Position numbers and translations under genes: made by a program
Assembly: GCF_041260155.1 (NCBI RefSeq)
Contig: NC_091933.1
Coordinates: 25,348,674 to 25,412,673 of the forward strand
Length of the DNA: 64,000 bases
Reading direction: 5' to 3'
DNA from: Ptychodera flava
Lineage: Eukaryota; Hemichordata; Enteropneusta; Ptychoderidae
The notes under the pieces: generated by a model
What the model saw: the letters and a program-made list of their open reading frames with translations, nothing else
What the model was told of the DNA's origin: nothing
The model's database searches: none
In this document: in pieces, positions 1 through 13,600 of the stretch
Layout: each line of letters begins with the position of its first letter
Position numbering within the stretch: position 1 is the stretch's first letter

Positions 1-540
1 CAACTGATTGCATTGAAAATCAATGTTTTATTTCCTTTTCACCGTCACAAACGGGGAAAAAATAGAGAGTTGTGTATTATGATTGTCCTTCTCTTTTCAT
101 TTGAATCACATGTAAACATTCAAACCCTGCGGGGCTTCCAAATACACAAAAACTGGACATCACATGATTAATCACCTTCATTCCACACCATCTGCATGCA
201 ACCATGCAGTGGTACATCAGAATTTTACGTATTCTATATTTTCTTTAAAAAGTTTTGTACACATCAAGCCAGCAATGCAGTTGCGTAAACATTTTTGCAT
301 ATGAGCTAAAACTGCAATACTTATCATGAAATAAAGACACTTTTTAAAATTCATTGAGTGTGCCATGTGTGACCCTACTTGTACAACATCAAAGTTTGGT
401 CAGTCCAGATGGATTTTCAACTACCACATCTCTTCACCATTACAATTTTGGTGTTTTCTGATGCCCCAAAATAGTCAAGCTAATGTAGCTGGATTATAAT
501 CCTATTTGAAATGATTTTTAGCTCCCATTTGCCATACATA
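1..540. other. No gene recognised
   Basis: AT-rich sequence. No exon with convincing splice sites on either strand. AATAAA occurs at about 330 on the plus strand and in the first 35 bp on the minus strand, so UTR sequence of an outside gene is possible. Confidence 0.4.
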
Positions 541-1107
541 TATGGCAATTGGGAGGTTATATGGTTGAAAAAAGTCTGTATGTGAGATGTCTGTCTGTCT
601 GTATGTATGTATGTATGTATGTATGTATGTCTGTCCGTCCACTGCAAAAACTCAAAAACCGCTGCACGTATTAAGCTGATTTTTAGCTACTATAGACTAT
701 AGTCTATAGAAGCTATTGGGATGGGTATCCGTCCGGCGTCCGTCGTCAGTCTGTATGTATGTATGTATGTATGTATGTATGTCCGTTTGTGAGGCGTCCG
801 TCCACTCAAATATCTTGAGAACCGCAGTACTTACTGATTTGATATTTGTTGTGTAGATGAAAAATATGATTTGAGAAACTATTTTTTTTAATTTTTTGAT
901 ATTGTTGAAAATAGGCAAATTAATGCCAAAAAAGGTGTTTTTGGTAAAAAATCTTCTTCTTCATAACCGCTGGTCAGACAGCTTTGTTATTTGGTATACA
1001 GGTCCCTAGGGATAACCCAACTTAGATTTGTTCAAATTGTGATGAAATATGCAAATGTGTATTTTTAAGGAATTTTTTGTCATTTTTGGTCAAAATTTGA
1101 CTTACAT

Positions 1108-1899
1108 TGTATGTAATTCTTGTACTGTATAAACCCTATCAATTCACCCAGAAAAAAATAATTAATATGATTTTAAATAATTGAATTAATTAGGAAATCA
1201 TCAAGCCAAAATAATTTTAGTGTGGAATTATCAGAAAGTGCAACTTTTTTGACAGTTCATAGTGAAATGCTTACCATCTTGGAGGATTAAAACATGTAAA
1301 GGCAACTTTCCTGAATCCCAACTTTGATATATTCTGAACCACCATTTATGTTATCTAAAAGAAATTGCTCATTATAGTTTGTCATGATAGGGTGGTCAAA
1401 TAAATAGAGATAGAGAAAGTTCTAATTTCCATTTATGGTTGACTTGGTAAGGATAAAATAAGATTACTTTTTGATGAAAAAAATAGAGTGGTCAATTAAA
1501 AGAGTGGTCAAAGTGATAGGGTTTTTATGGTAAAGCTGGGCTGTAAGATTCCTCATGTGCTATTTATAGCAATTATGCAATCTGTGTAAACAGTGCAATG
1601 AAAGTGTAACATGATTCCTTATAATGCTTTTGATGACCTTGAACTTCTTAAGTTTCAAACATTTGTCTCTTCAGTGTGCTTTCTCTGAGTACGCACAGTC
1701 TCAACTTATTCAACAGAACTTACTTACAATGTTAATTTGAAAGTTAAAATGTGCTTGGTTAATAGGATAAAAATACTGATAAAGATAACCAGCTCAAGAT
1801 TCTTTATAACCTGACAGATATGCTGTTTTTTTATGACATAAATCTTGATTTAAGCAAGTCTTGTTTACTTCAATTAGAATGTAATTAACTCTCGTTTAT
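1108..1899. repeat. Duplicated segment, copy 1
   Basis: About 790 bp is repeated with high identity at 2925-3742. Both copies share a nested MITE-like part bounded by ATAAACCCTATCA and its inverse TGATAGGGTTTTTAT (about 1128-1529). The identity continues beyond that MITE on both sides, so the duplication is larger than the transposon. Confidence 0.8.
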
Positions 1900-2924
1900 T
1901 TGCTTTTATTGACTAATATAGTCTGATGAAATAAGCAAATCTGTATTTTTACAGAATTTTTTCCATTTTTGGTCAGGCCATCCTGAAATGAGCAATCAAA
2001 GATATCCACCTTCTTCATCAATACATGTGTCACAAAAGGTTATTCTCTACATAACACAGCAGAGCTCTGTCAACTGTTGAGTCGCTTGTTTTTTCAAAAC
2101 CGCTGGTCAGACAGCTTTAATATTTGGTTTACATGTCCCTAGGATGACCTTAGTGAGATAATTTCATACAGACAGAAAATACTTAATTTTGTATCCATGT
2201 CTATAGTAGCTTCAGGGACTTTGGCCCTATGTTTGGTGTAGTGATGCCATACATGGTGTAGATGTGCCGTTGTTAAAATGAACTTTTTAGTCCCATAGAT
2301 ATGCAAATTAGGTAGAAAAAAAGGCGAAAATGGTCAAAAATCAATAACTCAGGAGGTACTCATTTGATCATTGTTATATTTGGTTTTTAGGTACCTTAGG
2401 CCCAACTCATTCAAACATATAGATTTGATGTCAATATTTGATGCTTTCTATTTTTAATGAATTTTTTCTTTCTTTTTTTGCCATTTTAGTAAAAAATCTT
2501 TTTCTCTTAAACTAATGGTTTGATCGCTTTAAAATTTGGCTTGCAGGTGCCTTGTGATAATTCAAAACAGAATTCATCAAAATTATGGCAAAATTTGCAT
2601 ATTTGTATTTTGGGGCAATTTTTGCCATTTTTGGTTAAAAAAATCTTCTTTGAAACTGTGTGTTCCATTACTTTCTAATTGGATGTGCAGGTTCCTAGGA
2701 GTGACCTGAAGATGACTCGGTGAACTCGAGGCGAAATTTGCAAATTTTGTGGTACTTTTTGCCATGCTTTCAAATTTGGTACACAGGTGAAATGTAGCAG
2801 GTCATTCATTCAAAGTCAAGTACTGCCTGTGTGAATGAGCAGATTATGATTGTGCTGTTCCAGGCTGAGGTGTTATTTATAGGAATGATGCAATGTTAGA
2901 CGGTAATTGATGTTTTAACTGAAT

Positions 2925-3742
2925 TTGACCTACATTGTTTGTAACTCTTGTACTGTATAAACCCTATCAATTCACCCAGAAGAAAAATAATTATATGATT
3001 TTAAATAATTGAATTAATTAGGAAATCAAGAAAGCCAAAATAATTTTAGTGTAGAATTATTAGAAAGTTCAACTTTTTGACAGTTCATAGTCAAATGCTT
3101 ACCATCTTGGATGATTAAAACATGTAAAGACAACTTTCCTGAACCCCAACTTTGACATATTCTGTACCGTCATGTATTAATTGTTCTCTGTATGTTATCT
3201 AAAAGAAATTACTCATAATAGTTTGTCATGATAGGTTTGTCAAATAAATAGAGATAGAGAAAGTTCCAATTTCCATTTATGGTCGACTTAGTATTAGTAA
3301 GGATAAAATAAAATTACTTTTTGAGGAAAAAAATAGAGTGGTCAAAAGAGTGGTCAAAGCGATAGGGTTTTTATGGTAAAGCTGGGCTATAAGATTCCTC
3401 ATGTTCTATTTATAGCAATTATGCAATCTGTGTAAACAGTGCAATGAAAGTGTTACAGGATTCCTTATAATGCTTTTGATGACCTTGAACTTCTTAAGTT
3501 GCAAACATTTGTCTCTTCCGTGTGCTTTCTCAGAGTACCTACAGGCTCAACTTATTCAACAGAACTTACTTGCAATGTTAATTTGAGAGTTAAAATGTGC
3601 TTGGTTAATAGGATGAAAATACTGATAGAGATAATCAGCTGAAGATTCTTTATAACCTGACAGATATGCTATCTTTTTTTATGACTTAATCTTGATAAGC
3701 AAGGCATGTTTACTTTAATTAGAATGTAATTAACTCTTGTTT
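2925..3742. repeat. Duplicated segment, copy 2
   Basis: This is the second copy of 1108-1899, with a few small insertions such as one near 3170-3190. The nested inverted-repeat part spans about 2957-3374. Confidence 0.8.
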
Positions 3743-4808
3743 ATATTATTATAAGCAGTAGTATCAAGTTGAACAAACTGATATTGATAGGTTGGTCAGC
3801 TGTTGGAGGTTAAAAGTTGTTAAAAATAAATGTATGTATGTATGCATGTCTATCTGTCTGTCCGTCTGTCTGTACATATGTATGTATGTATGTATGTATG
3901 TTAGTTAGTGTATGCGGATGTATGTCCGTCCACATTAAAAACTCCTAAACCACAGCATCTACCATCTTAGTGTTTGGTGGACAGGTGCACCCAGGGGTGG
4001 AGATGTGAATTTGTTGAAGTGAACATGTCAAAAAAATATGCAAATGAGGGGAAGAAAGGAAAAATCCTGCAAATTGTTAAAACTCTGTAACCACTGGCCA
4101 GATTTGGTTGAAACTTGGTATGCAGGCTCTTTATAGTGACTTTAGTTACATTTCTTCAAATTTCGGTGAAACTTGGAAAGTTGTATTTTTACGGCGATTT
4201 CCCGGTTTTTGGTCAAAAAATCTTCTTTTCTGAAAGCGCTCATCCCATTGCACTGGAAACCTGTATGTATGATCCTGGGGTTGGCCTTTGTCAGATTTGT
4301 TCAAATAGTTGTGAAGTTTTCATATTTGTATTTTTGGGACAATTTTTTCCAATTTTTGTCAAAAAATCGTTTTCTCCCAAAGTATTTGTTGGATTGCTTT
4401 TAAATATGATAGTCTCGATCCTAGGGTTGTTTTCTGTCAGATGGGTGAAAGTCATTATGAGATTGAGCATTTCATATTGCTGGGGTATAAGATTAATTTG
4501 GACCTGCAATGGAATTTTTCAGTAATCAACCTGTAAGAATGGAATGTCATGTGTGTATTAGTACTTAGTATCTCTGTAAAATGGGAGCACAGTGTCATTG
4601 ACACAATTTTTCAATTGCAAAATAAATCATTGGCAATGTACAGCACTGAGTAAATGTTAGCTGTTAGTGTAATTTCTATTTGTAAACACCAATGAAGGTT
4701 TACCAATTGTTCTACGTCAGTGTTCTACAGACTCAGTATGCCCAAGAGATCATGTTTCTGTGCATGTTTATGCAAGTTGTTTTGTTTCTCCTGCTATTTG
4801 AATTCCAG

Positions 4809-4947
4809 GTTTTGCCTACAGCATCCAGAGTTCAACTTTGCTGTTAAACAGCTGACCTACACAACTCCCTCTTCCTCGGCTGCAAGACTAAAAGGAGATG
4901 AAAATATGCGCATTTTATATGAAGACCAAACAAGTCTCTTCTTCTAA
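4809..4947 (+). CDS. Candidate terminal coding exon of an unidentified gene
   Basis: A good acceptor (pyrimidine-rich, ending GAATTCCAG) opens a frame of 45 residues ending in TAA: FCLQHPEFNFAVKQLTYTTP, then SSSAARLKGDENMRILYEDQ, then TSLFF. The composition is protein-like and differs from the repeats to the left. I do not recognise the family and found no partner exon, because 541-4530 is repeat. If real, the gene runs in from the left and converges on SFMBT. It may also be chance. Confidence 0.35.
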
Positions 4948-6440
4948 TTATACACTAAAATCATTAAACTCGATTTCACTATTTTGATGTTTGAGTCATT
5001 TTCACAGGGATTAAAATTCACAGATTTTTTTAGTAAAACAATGGAATATATTGTTACTTCACACTTTCATGGGGATTTAGCGGATTTCATCCATCAGTGA
5101 AAATAAACCCAGATTGGTGTAATGGCAGATCTGTAGAACAGTGGGCCATATTCAACTCATTGTAGAAATCAGTGCGTGTCTTAAGTTGCCTTCCATGATA
5201 GACAAATACAACATACCCCCTAGGATAGTGTTGAATTGTACAACAGCTTAGCATGGGCCCAGTGTCTTCCAGTCTCACCAGTACTGCAACTGCAGATATC
5301 CCAGTGTTTCTCAGCCAAAACAGTTTCTACCCATGCTTTACTTTGCTGACAAACCATACTCTTGCAGCAACCACTACAGGCACTGTTTCATCCCATCACC
5401 AAGAAAGTACAAAACACAACCATGCATTCACAAAAATCATATCTTTATTTATTGAGCTGCAGACATTGAAAAATGCCATTTCTTGTCCTCCTGAACCACT
5501 CTCTCACAGAAAAATTCATTTCTCTTGAAGTCACAGATTCAAAAATATATATATTTCTTATAATATCAATAATTCACGGGGAAAAAAAAAGATTTTGGTT
5601 GCTTTCTCTTTTGTCTGATTCTAATACTACCCAAGAAATTCATTACCTCTTGACTATAGGGATGCTATGCTCAAAAATCCTCCAAGAGGAGGGCATGTCA
5701 CAGATCACAAATGAAATCTTTCTCTCTAGGGCAGTTTCAAAATGTTCAACTTATTCAAAATTTTACAAAAACAAACACTTCCTACTGAAATAAAAGAACA
5801 AAATGCTTAAATGTGTACTGAACTTGTAATTCTACTGGTAACTCCCAAATTTTAGGCAGGTGGCTGATACATACATCCTGCCGTCCTCACCACCCCTCCC
5901 CAAATATGTACTGAACTTGATATTCTACATAGCATGTCTGTTTGTGTTTGGACTGATACCTCCCAAATTTAAAATTGTCAACACATAAGACATACATGAT
6001 ACACCATATCCCCATAATGTTCAGGAAAGGGATGGGGAATCTTGCCAGATAAAAAGCAATCGTATTTGAAATATACGATTGATACGAAATAACTAGACAA
6101 AGTAATCAACTACTGTAATAATGGTACCCACAACAAGAGTTTTACCCATGCTGTATTTTCATGACAGTAAAACTATTTTTGGCACACGGTTGGAAATGAT
6201 GGAAACAACGGAGATACAAGGTAAAAATGGCAAGCACAGAAATTAAGAATGTTGACATAAATTAGTGTACAGAATTGAACATAACTTTAGATGACTTGTG
6301 CAAAGTCAATGAAGTACATTTCATTCCCTTGTGAAGTCTCTGGGTAGTACAGAACAAAACACCATTCTCAAAATATCAATGCTTTTAATTGTATTTCTTG
6401 ATCACCTGCAGAAATATGTGATTTGTAAAATTTCCTACCT

Positions 6441-6470
6441 CTACACTACACTACACTACACTACACTACA
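6441..6470. repeat. Pentanucleotide (CTACA)6
   Basis: Six uninterrupted CTACA units. Confidence 0.9.
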
Positions 6471-7794
6471 ATATGCATGGTTGTGACAAAATCCTGAAGG
6501 GTTTAAATGTCTAGTCTGACTTGAAAAAATTACCCTTTACTGCATAAAATTAGCATTTCACAAGCCAGGCATGCAATAACCATTCAATACAGCATACAAA
6601 TCACATTTTAAAGGTTGATTATGATTTCATCACAGGAACTCTCCCTTTCTCTCAAACCCAGATTCCTCACACACTGCACACATTCTGCATATTATCTCGG
6701 CTCATTTCACGGTCACTTATTCCTGTGACTAATTTTAAAAACAAATAAAAGTTAATTCATCCGCACAGCTTATTTCAACAAACTGTGTTGTTCATACATT
6801 TAATCTAAGAAGGACAAAGATCAGTAAAGCTCACTTTTGGCTTTGGATTTCCCTTCCAATACTTTGTATATTGTTAAATTTTACACCTTAGGTGAGAAAA
6901 TTCAGGCAAAAAAGACTCAGAGTTGTTTTTAATATTTACAGCTCTCAATAAATGTTGAAGTGGAAATCACATTATTATGTTTCTCATATGTATATTGCGG
7001 ATACAGCATAATGCTTATATATACTAAGTTCATATGTGTTGTTTTACTTCAGAAAGAGTCATAAATTTGAAACTCTACGATTTTAATGTGTGAAATTTTG
7101 AAATGAAATGTACTGCTATCGTCAATTGATGGTGTTTAAATAAGCAATAAACATAATCAGGAGTTTGTGTATCCTGTCAAAATCTCCAATCTGAATGGGC
7201 ATCATTTGCTCTGACCATAGAGATGACCAAATCCATCTGGAAGATCCCGAGGATCAGTGAAAAGGTATTCTTGAAGCACTACCAGAAAAGCTTGGCAGTC
7301 TGGTATGAATCCTTAATCATGGGGTGAGATCCCATTCGTATTCAATGGTCTATTAAATGTAAAACACTTGGGCAACGACCTCACAGGGCAAAATAAATTC
7401 CCAAGTGCATCAATACCAAACTGACTGGATCTGTTCACCCATGGGCCATGGAATACTTTGCAAAGAGGAACTGCAAATTTTTTATGGAACAATTATGGAA
7501 TCAATATAACTTGACAAGAAACAGGTCTTCTTGTTTTGGGGCACTAAGGTAGAAAGCAGAACAAAGATGCCTTTACTTGCTTATCATGACACTTTAAAAA
7601 TACAAAAAAATTCTATTGTTGACACCTTGAAAAAGACATTCCACGAAAGTATTTTCTCTTTAATTCAATTAAAGGTTAAAATTTGGAAACAGAGGTTTCT
7701 ATAAGACACAGGAGAGCTTTTTTCTCCACTTGTAATAGGATTAATCCTTACTATGACCTAGACTAAAAGAGAGAAGTGTACTGTTCTGTAATGT

Positions 7795-7922
7795 GTCCAC
7801 AACAGTACACCCTCCATCGCTACTTATAAGATCAAGCATTACCTTGAACACTCATATAGTCCACAACAGTACACCCTCCATCGCTACTTATAAGATCAAG
7901 CATTACCTTGAACACTCATATA
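7795..7922. repeat. 64 bp perfect tandem duplication
   Basis: Two adjacent copies starting GTCCACAACAGT at 7795 and 7859 appear identical over 64 bp. That points to a recent duplication or an assembly artefact. Confidence 0.9.
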
Positions 7923-8418
7923 GATGAACTGTACAAGTATATAGGATATAAGACAAATACAGGCAGTATAGGATGCTCCATTAAAGCTCCTGTATCTGCA
8001 ATTTCTAAAGAAAAACTTCAATGTCTCTTTGTGCGACAGCAGAATTTTTTAACAAACAAGGCAGAGTGCAGTTTTTCCTCGTACACATGGCATATATAGA
8101 GCACAAAGTGGTTACAAACACCATCACACACAACACATCTATGGCTATAACAATGACTCAGCTCTCATACCAACCACCTGGTTTCCTTGCATAGAAATTG
8201 GTGAACACCCCCTACCAAAAGAAATCTCTTTATAATGCATGCATGAAAATATTTTCTCTGTTCATTCCCTGTCTTTCCCTGGCGTATTTACACTTTTGCT
8301 TTGTACAACTGAATATTTTTTAACAAATTTCATTTCAGTTTGAAAAAATAGATAAAAGCCAACAAGAACCTTTGATAAGTCCTCACACAAAGACCGTAAT
8401 CATGCATACTTTGTCAAC

Positions 8419-8424
8419 TTTATT
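8419..8424 (-). terminator. Candidate poly(A) signal AATAAA for SFMBT
   Basis: TTTATT on the plus strand is the first canonical hexamer downstream of the SFMBT stop codon. Use of the site is inferred from position only. Confidence 0.4.
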
Positions 8425-9155
8425 CCCCTTTCAACCCTAAACTGGCACTCACAAGAGTTCTCATATATCACAATCTTATCTGTTTTCAGTGAACAATGCA
8501 CCCGCATGAAACTTCAACTAACGCTGAATACTCCCACACATGACGGTTTACTAAGGTGTTCTCTCACGCAAACTCAACCAGCCTGACTGAAAAAACACCT
8601 AGAACAATGTCCTAACCTCAGCCAACTGTTGAGTTACGATAACAAACAAGCTCTGCTAACCACTTCATATCATCCTTTCAAGAACTTCACAAACTTGTTG
8701 CACTGAAAGGGCAGCTACTTTGCTTTGGACTTGACCACAGCATCTGACAGATACCCCAAATCAGCACTTCCTAACTAAGGGTTTGGCTATATGTGCACAT
8801 CATGTCACTGGACACCGGTGTCACACACCTTGGTAGTCCACAGTGTTTGAAATTTTTTGATGCTTCACCTTTTACCACACAAAATCAATATTTGACCAAA
8901 AAACTGAAGGATTGAAATGATTTTCATCCAAAAAATTACACCTAACAAAAACAATTTCACTTGCCAGTTGAAGTAAAATTTTTCAGCGATCAACCTGATC
9001 AATATTCAGCTGATTTAACTTGCAAAGCGAGAGAGGTGTTTGAGGAAAAACTTGAATTACCCATTTTTTTTCCATCCTGAATGAAAATCTGATGTTGTCC
9101 TTAAAACACCTAGCCTGAGTATTAAATCAAACATCTCAAAAATGTTGGACTCCTT

Positions 9156-9158
<3 letters not shown>

Positions 9159-9200
<42 letters not shown>
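9159..9200. repeat. (CA)21 microsatellite
   Basis: An uninterrupted CA run of about 42 bp in the presumed SFMBT 3' UTR. Confidence 0.95.
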
Positions 9201-9203
<3 letters not shown>

Positions 9204-10527
9204 CAGAACTGACTTTTGAACTTCGCATACATTCAACCTACTACAATATATGGTTGGCATTGCTTACTTCACATTGGATCATGCTATGACAAACATGCAA
9301 TCGCTTCTTTTTACTAAATTGGAAAAACATATTCCAATAGCTTTACTATCAACATTCTGTTGAAGAACATTGGATGCATGTTTCCAAACTGATGGATACA
9401 CTCAACTATTAGCCTTGGACTGTAATGGGATAGTGTCTTTACATGTGGTCTCACGATGGCTTAATCTGTGCATGCATTCACTATTTATGTTTCACCCTGT
9501 GCTACATACATTGTTTTATACCATTTTATAGCCACCTGGTGGTGTCTTTGTAGATCAGTTGTGAAGTAAGAACACTGGAGAAATGTACTCTGTCGGAAGT
9601 GCCATTGTCCTATGCACATGCACAGGTTTTCTGTTAAGAAACGATCATGTCTACTTTCAGCTAAACGTGGCACTTCATTGCTTGTAAATGCTTTTACACT
9701 TTTCACATCTTTCTGATCGCAGTGTGACTTCCCTAGATGCCGGTATCTTCAGTTTGTACTCTTTTGATGAACAAAATGGCTTCCGTTTCCGATTCTGATA
9801 GCTTGGCAATGCACTTCCATGGCCATCGGCTTCTTGGTAAGGCTGCCTACTATGTATCTGAACAACACATACACATCTGATAACCAAGGGCACGTTCATC
9901 AGATGGGTCTCTACAGAATGATCAGCCATGGCTTACCATGGACCTGCCTGTAAAGCATTTGAACTATCGCAAGGGCCTACTACAACATTGATGTCAGGTC
10001 TGGTTGGGTATACTGGTGTTACAATCAGCTTAGGGATACTTTTGACAGCAAGAACTGTTCATGGATCCAAGCAGATTAGCTACGCACTATGATCAAGCAC
10101 ATTGGACCATACATTTGTCTATTTACATATTATTTACAGGATGGAACGCTGTAGAAATTAAAAGGGCCTTGATGTCCAAACTAGACCTCCTAACATCCAC
10201 ATTGAAATCTTCTCCAATCAGAGCAGCAGGACGGCCGGCACATCCCCAACATCAGTCAAATTGTACTTGCTTGGTAGTGCTGCACAGCTTAAATGTTTCA
10301 CAATAGTCAATTAATTTTGACTTTTTTCAAAATGGTAGGAACCATCTATTTTTCAAGTTTTTGTGTGCTATGTGCCATATGGAGCTCTGCATGTGCACTC
10401 TCCATCAAAGAAAGATTATGCACAGACCAGTATTTGATTATTTTGCTGCTTGATTGCACCACCGAACCTTCTACTTCTGTTTGGCAGACTGGTAAGCATA
10501 GCGGCAGAATTGCAGATGTCCATGGGT

Positions 10528-10668
10528 TCACTTGGCATACTGTTCATAGAAGGCAATCTTCACCCTCTCTATGTGGTGACACAGTTTAATAGCTGGTCCT
10601 AGTTTCAATTCCATGCATTCCTGTACTGTTGGCAGTGTTAGAAGAAGCAGTGCTTGGCCATCAATTTC
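10528..10668 (-). CDS. SFMBT: SFMBT exon 19 (SAM domain end, stop)
   Basis: This exon encodes [20 protein letters not shown] to FYEQYAK and a TGA at 10528-10530. It is almost identical to the vertebrate SFMBT C-terminus, and the protein ends at the same place. Acceptor ATTGCAG. Confidence 0.97.
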   Translation of the reverse strand, partial: EIDGQALLLLTLPTVQECMELKLGPAIKLCHHIERVKIAFYEQYAK

Positions 10669-13600
10669 CTGCAATAAAAAGATGAAAGCTGGCATTAAGG
10701 TAGAATGCGCCTCGGGGACAGATATTTGGGATCTCAAATTTTATCAACACGTTTCTGATTTCCCTGCACTTGTGGGGGGCTCATTTGAAAGCTCTTAATG
10801 TAAGAAAAACTTTTATCATCTTAGTTTTTCGAAAATCGAACAGTTTTTCTCCCCGAGTTAACACAAGGATAGCAGCCATTTTGAATTCCAAATATTTCCA
10901 AATATCGAGAAATCTTAGGTAATTGGTCTCTCTAGCACCTAACTTTGTGCTGTGACCCCTGATTTTTATTCTTAATTTGGTAAGAGAATGGTTAAAAGCT
11001 TCATACCAGAAAGTTTGAGCTAAAGATAAAATCTTTCACTTTTGAGGCGTACACAACCTCACTTTAAAAACTTTACACATGATTTTCAGGTGACTGTTAG
11101 ATTTCTGGATTTTCACTAACTCTACTAATCAACCAGTGGACTACTAGTATCTTATCAATCTCACTGACTGTCTGTATTAAAAATTAGGCTCTGTACACAG
11201 TTAAGTACTAGTTGCAGTCTGTGGAGCGAACTTTAATCATTTTTGCTTTATTTACGATGTTTAGGTACTTGGAACGTGACTAGAGGTCAACTACTAAATG
11301 CATATTCAAACTCTGTTCACAGGCAAATCATGCAAGATCTTTGATAACGTCCTTCTGGTATACACACCAAATCTGATTTTATCAAACATCTATACGACAT
11401 TGCACTCAGAGTGCAAGCCTGGGGCAAGATAGATCACTTCTGATATGAAACAAAAATACCACAAAATCATGTGTTGTGACGAACACAACCGTTCCTCCTG
11501 TACTACTGTGCTGTAACGAGCACAACATAAAATATATCAGATATCCTGACTTGAGTACTGGTGACTTTTTGTGATAAGAATTAGACATCAAACATTCATA
11601 TACGGGACCTTGGTTATTGATGGATATAATGTGAATAAGAGTAAGAGAGTGCATCTACGCGAAAGTGGTCAGCAAAAAATGAATGCTCTACCTGGTCTTT
11701 GAAGATTTTAGCCAAGGGAGCACAGTCTGTAGCCTTGATGAATTCAACAACTTGTGCCACAGTCCAGTGTAATGGGTTGCTCTTCAATCGCAGTATGTCT
11801 TCCGCCTCTTTTTCCTGCAACATCAAAATGTATACACAATTGGTGTAGCTAAGCTTTCTGTTTAGCCCGTGTCGATGGATAATCAACCATGGATTGAATG
11901 CTGTGATTCACCCTGTGTCTCTGATGTGGTAATGAAAGAAACATCCAAAGTTACAAATTTGATGCTATCTTTGACAGGCTACAGAATTTAAATACGCAAA
12001 TTGATGTTGCCGAGTCATTGGAATGCACTGCTGTATATTTTTTCAGTATGCTCTTTTTTGAGTGTGACTTTAATCTCATAACAGGAGTTGACAGCAAGTT
12101 CCAGAAGCCTGCGGTGATTTTTTAATGGAATCACAGAAAACACCAAAGTACAAACATAATAAACATCACCCTTAGAAAACCAAGCAAAACTCCTTTACCG
12201 CAAATTTGAACAGTTGTTGAGACTCACAGCACTTACTACAACAGAATGGAAACACAAGACGTGCAATTACTTACCTTTGGTTCTGATTTCTTCTTTGGGA
12301 TGGCCCCCAATGGATTGATGTTATCAATGCGATGGTGACTGTGACGCTGGTGGCGTTGGTGTGGCTGGTGATGATGATGATGATGATGATGGTGATGGGA
12401 CGTGCCGCTGGCAAGTGCTCCGTATCTAGTCACCATCTTCTTGCCTCTTTCTCTGTCTGGCAGCACCAACTTAGGCATCTGTATTTCACAATAAAACACA
12501 ACAGTAATATCTTCAAAGTGAAATGACAATGTCAACTGCAGTAATATTCCATCTGACACATTTCACAACTTTTTCAGAAAGTCTATCAAACTTACTTCTT
12601 AAAATGGGGATAAACTGTCGAGAATGCACTGTGGGAAAAACCACAGTTTGCTACGTCTACTAATGGCATGTAACATAATATGAAAACCACATATCACATT
12701 ATGTTCTGACAAAGGAAGAAGATAAAGAAATTGATTTAATGCAGCCTGCAATCAACTGTTGAAACTAAAATTATTTTACACAACTTGTACATGCCTGTCA
12801 CTGTGTAAATCACCAACAATCTTTAAGAGTGCAGGCTACCTAGTTATTTTAACTCCCTGCAGTGTTGATGTGAGGCAGAGGTAGAAATTTGATTGATTTC
12901 TGAAGAACAGTGTGTTTGACTAATGTAAATTATCATCTTCATACTTATCAAACATTGTTAGTTTTGTTGAATGACAAGCAGAATTGTCACTTACCTCTCG
13001 TAACTATGTCTGTTATTTCTTGAAAGTAGTATAAACTCAACATTTTGTTGTTATGATCAACTACCTACCATGTTTATCTGGACACAAGTAAACATACTTG
13101 ACAAAAGAAAAGAAAAGCAAAAAGAGTCTCACCTTTGCTCGTTTGGCTGATTCCAACAGAGCCTTAGCTCTAGTCATAATCAGTGGTCTCTTCATTCCAA
13201 CTTTAAGCTCCATCTTCTTATCCTTGTCTTTCTTGTATTTTCTCTTTCTCTTCACTTGTTCCTCACCGCTGTTTTCATCCTCCCCTTCTCCATTCTCCAA
13301 CTCCTCCTCTTCCTCCTCTTCTTCCTCTTCCTCCTCATCCTCATTCTCTTTCCTCTCTCCAGCCTCCTCGTTGGACGATGTTCTCTTTTTCCTGTGAACG
13401 AATGGTTTCCTCTTCTTCCTGCGTTTTCCTGGTTTCTTTGGGCCATGTTCCAGGTTACTGTGGCCTCCAGGTGGCCTGCCTATTCTGCTTCTCTTCTTCT
13501 TACCGTAATAGTGTGCTGAACAAACAGAAAAATGTGCCTTTGTGTAAGCGTACCATTGGAAAGGAAAATGTCGTCATATCTCTTCTGCCATTTTTGAGGT

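Larger units (their letters stand above)
541..4530. repeat. Composite repeat block with tandem diverged units
   Basis: This block is built from pieces of one family. It has hairpins beginning AGCT (about 524-560 and 685-711), GTAT/GTCC-rich tracts, then diverged units of the type GGTCAAAAAATCTT ... GAAATATGCAAAT. The same family appears inverted at 22972-24219 and again at 39200-40140. Short open frames here come from the units and are not genes. Confidence 0.75.
4948..8418. other. Gene-free stretch downstream of SFMBT
   Basis: No coding exon seen. It holds a (CTACA)6 run at 6441-6470, a 64 bp tandem duplication at 7795-7922 and a minus-strand AATAAATAAA at 5444-5453. It could include a longer SFMBT 3' UTR. 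Confidence 0.5.
8419..10527 (-). other. SFMBT: Probable 3' UTR of SFMBT
   Basis: No further coding exon follows the SFMBT stop. Reading down the minus strand, the first canonical AATAAA (TTTATT on the plus strand) is at 8419-8424, giving a 3' UTR of about 2.1 kb. A dinucleotide (CA)n run sits inside at 9159-9200. A second signal cluster at 5444-5453 could give a much longer UTR. The ends are inferred, not seen. Confidence 0.45.

Noticed and set aside
4115..4525. 136-codon frame rich in Phe and Leu
   Set aside because: It is made of the diverged tandem repeat units, and similar frames appear in every copy of the family.
9057..9260. Frame with a Cys-Val repeat
   Set aside because: It is a translation of the (CA)n microsatellite.
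12332..12526. Plus-strand frame with a run of Met
   Set aside because: It is the antisense of the polyhistidine codons in SFMBT exon 17.
13098..13397. Ser-rich plus-strand frame
   Set aside because: It is the antisense of the Glu- and Lys-rich SFMBT exon 16.
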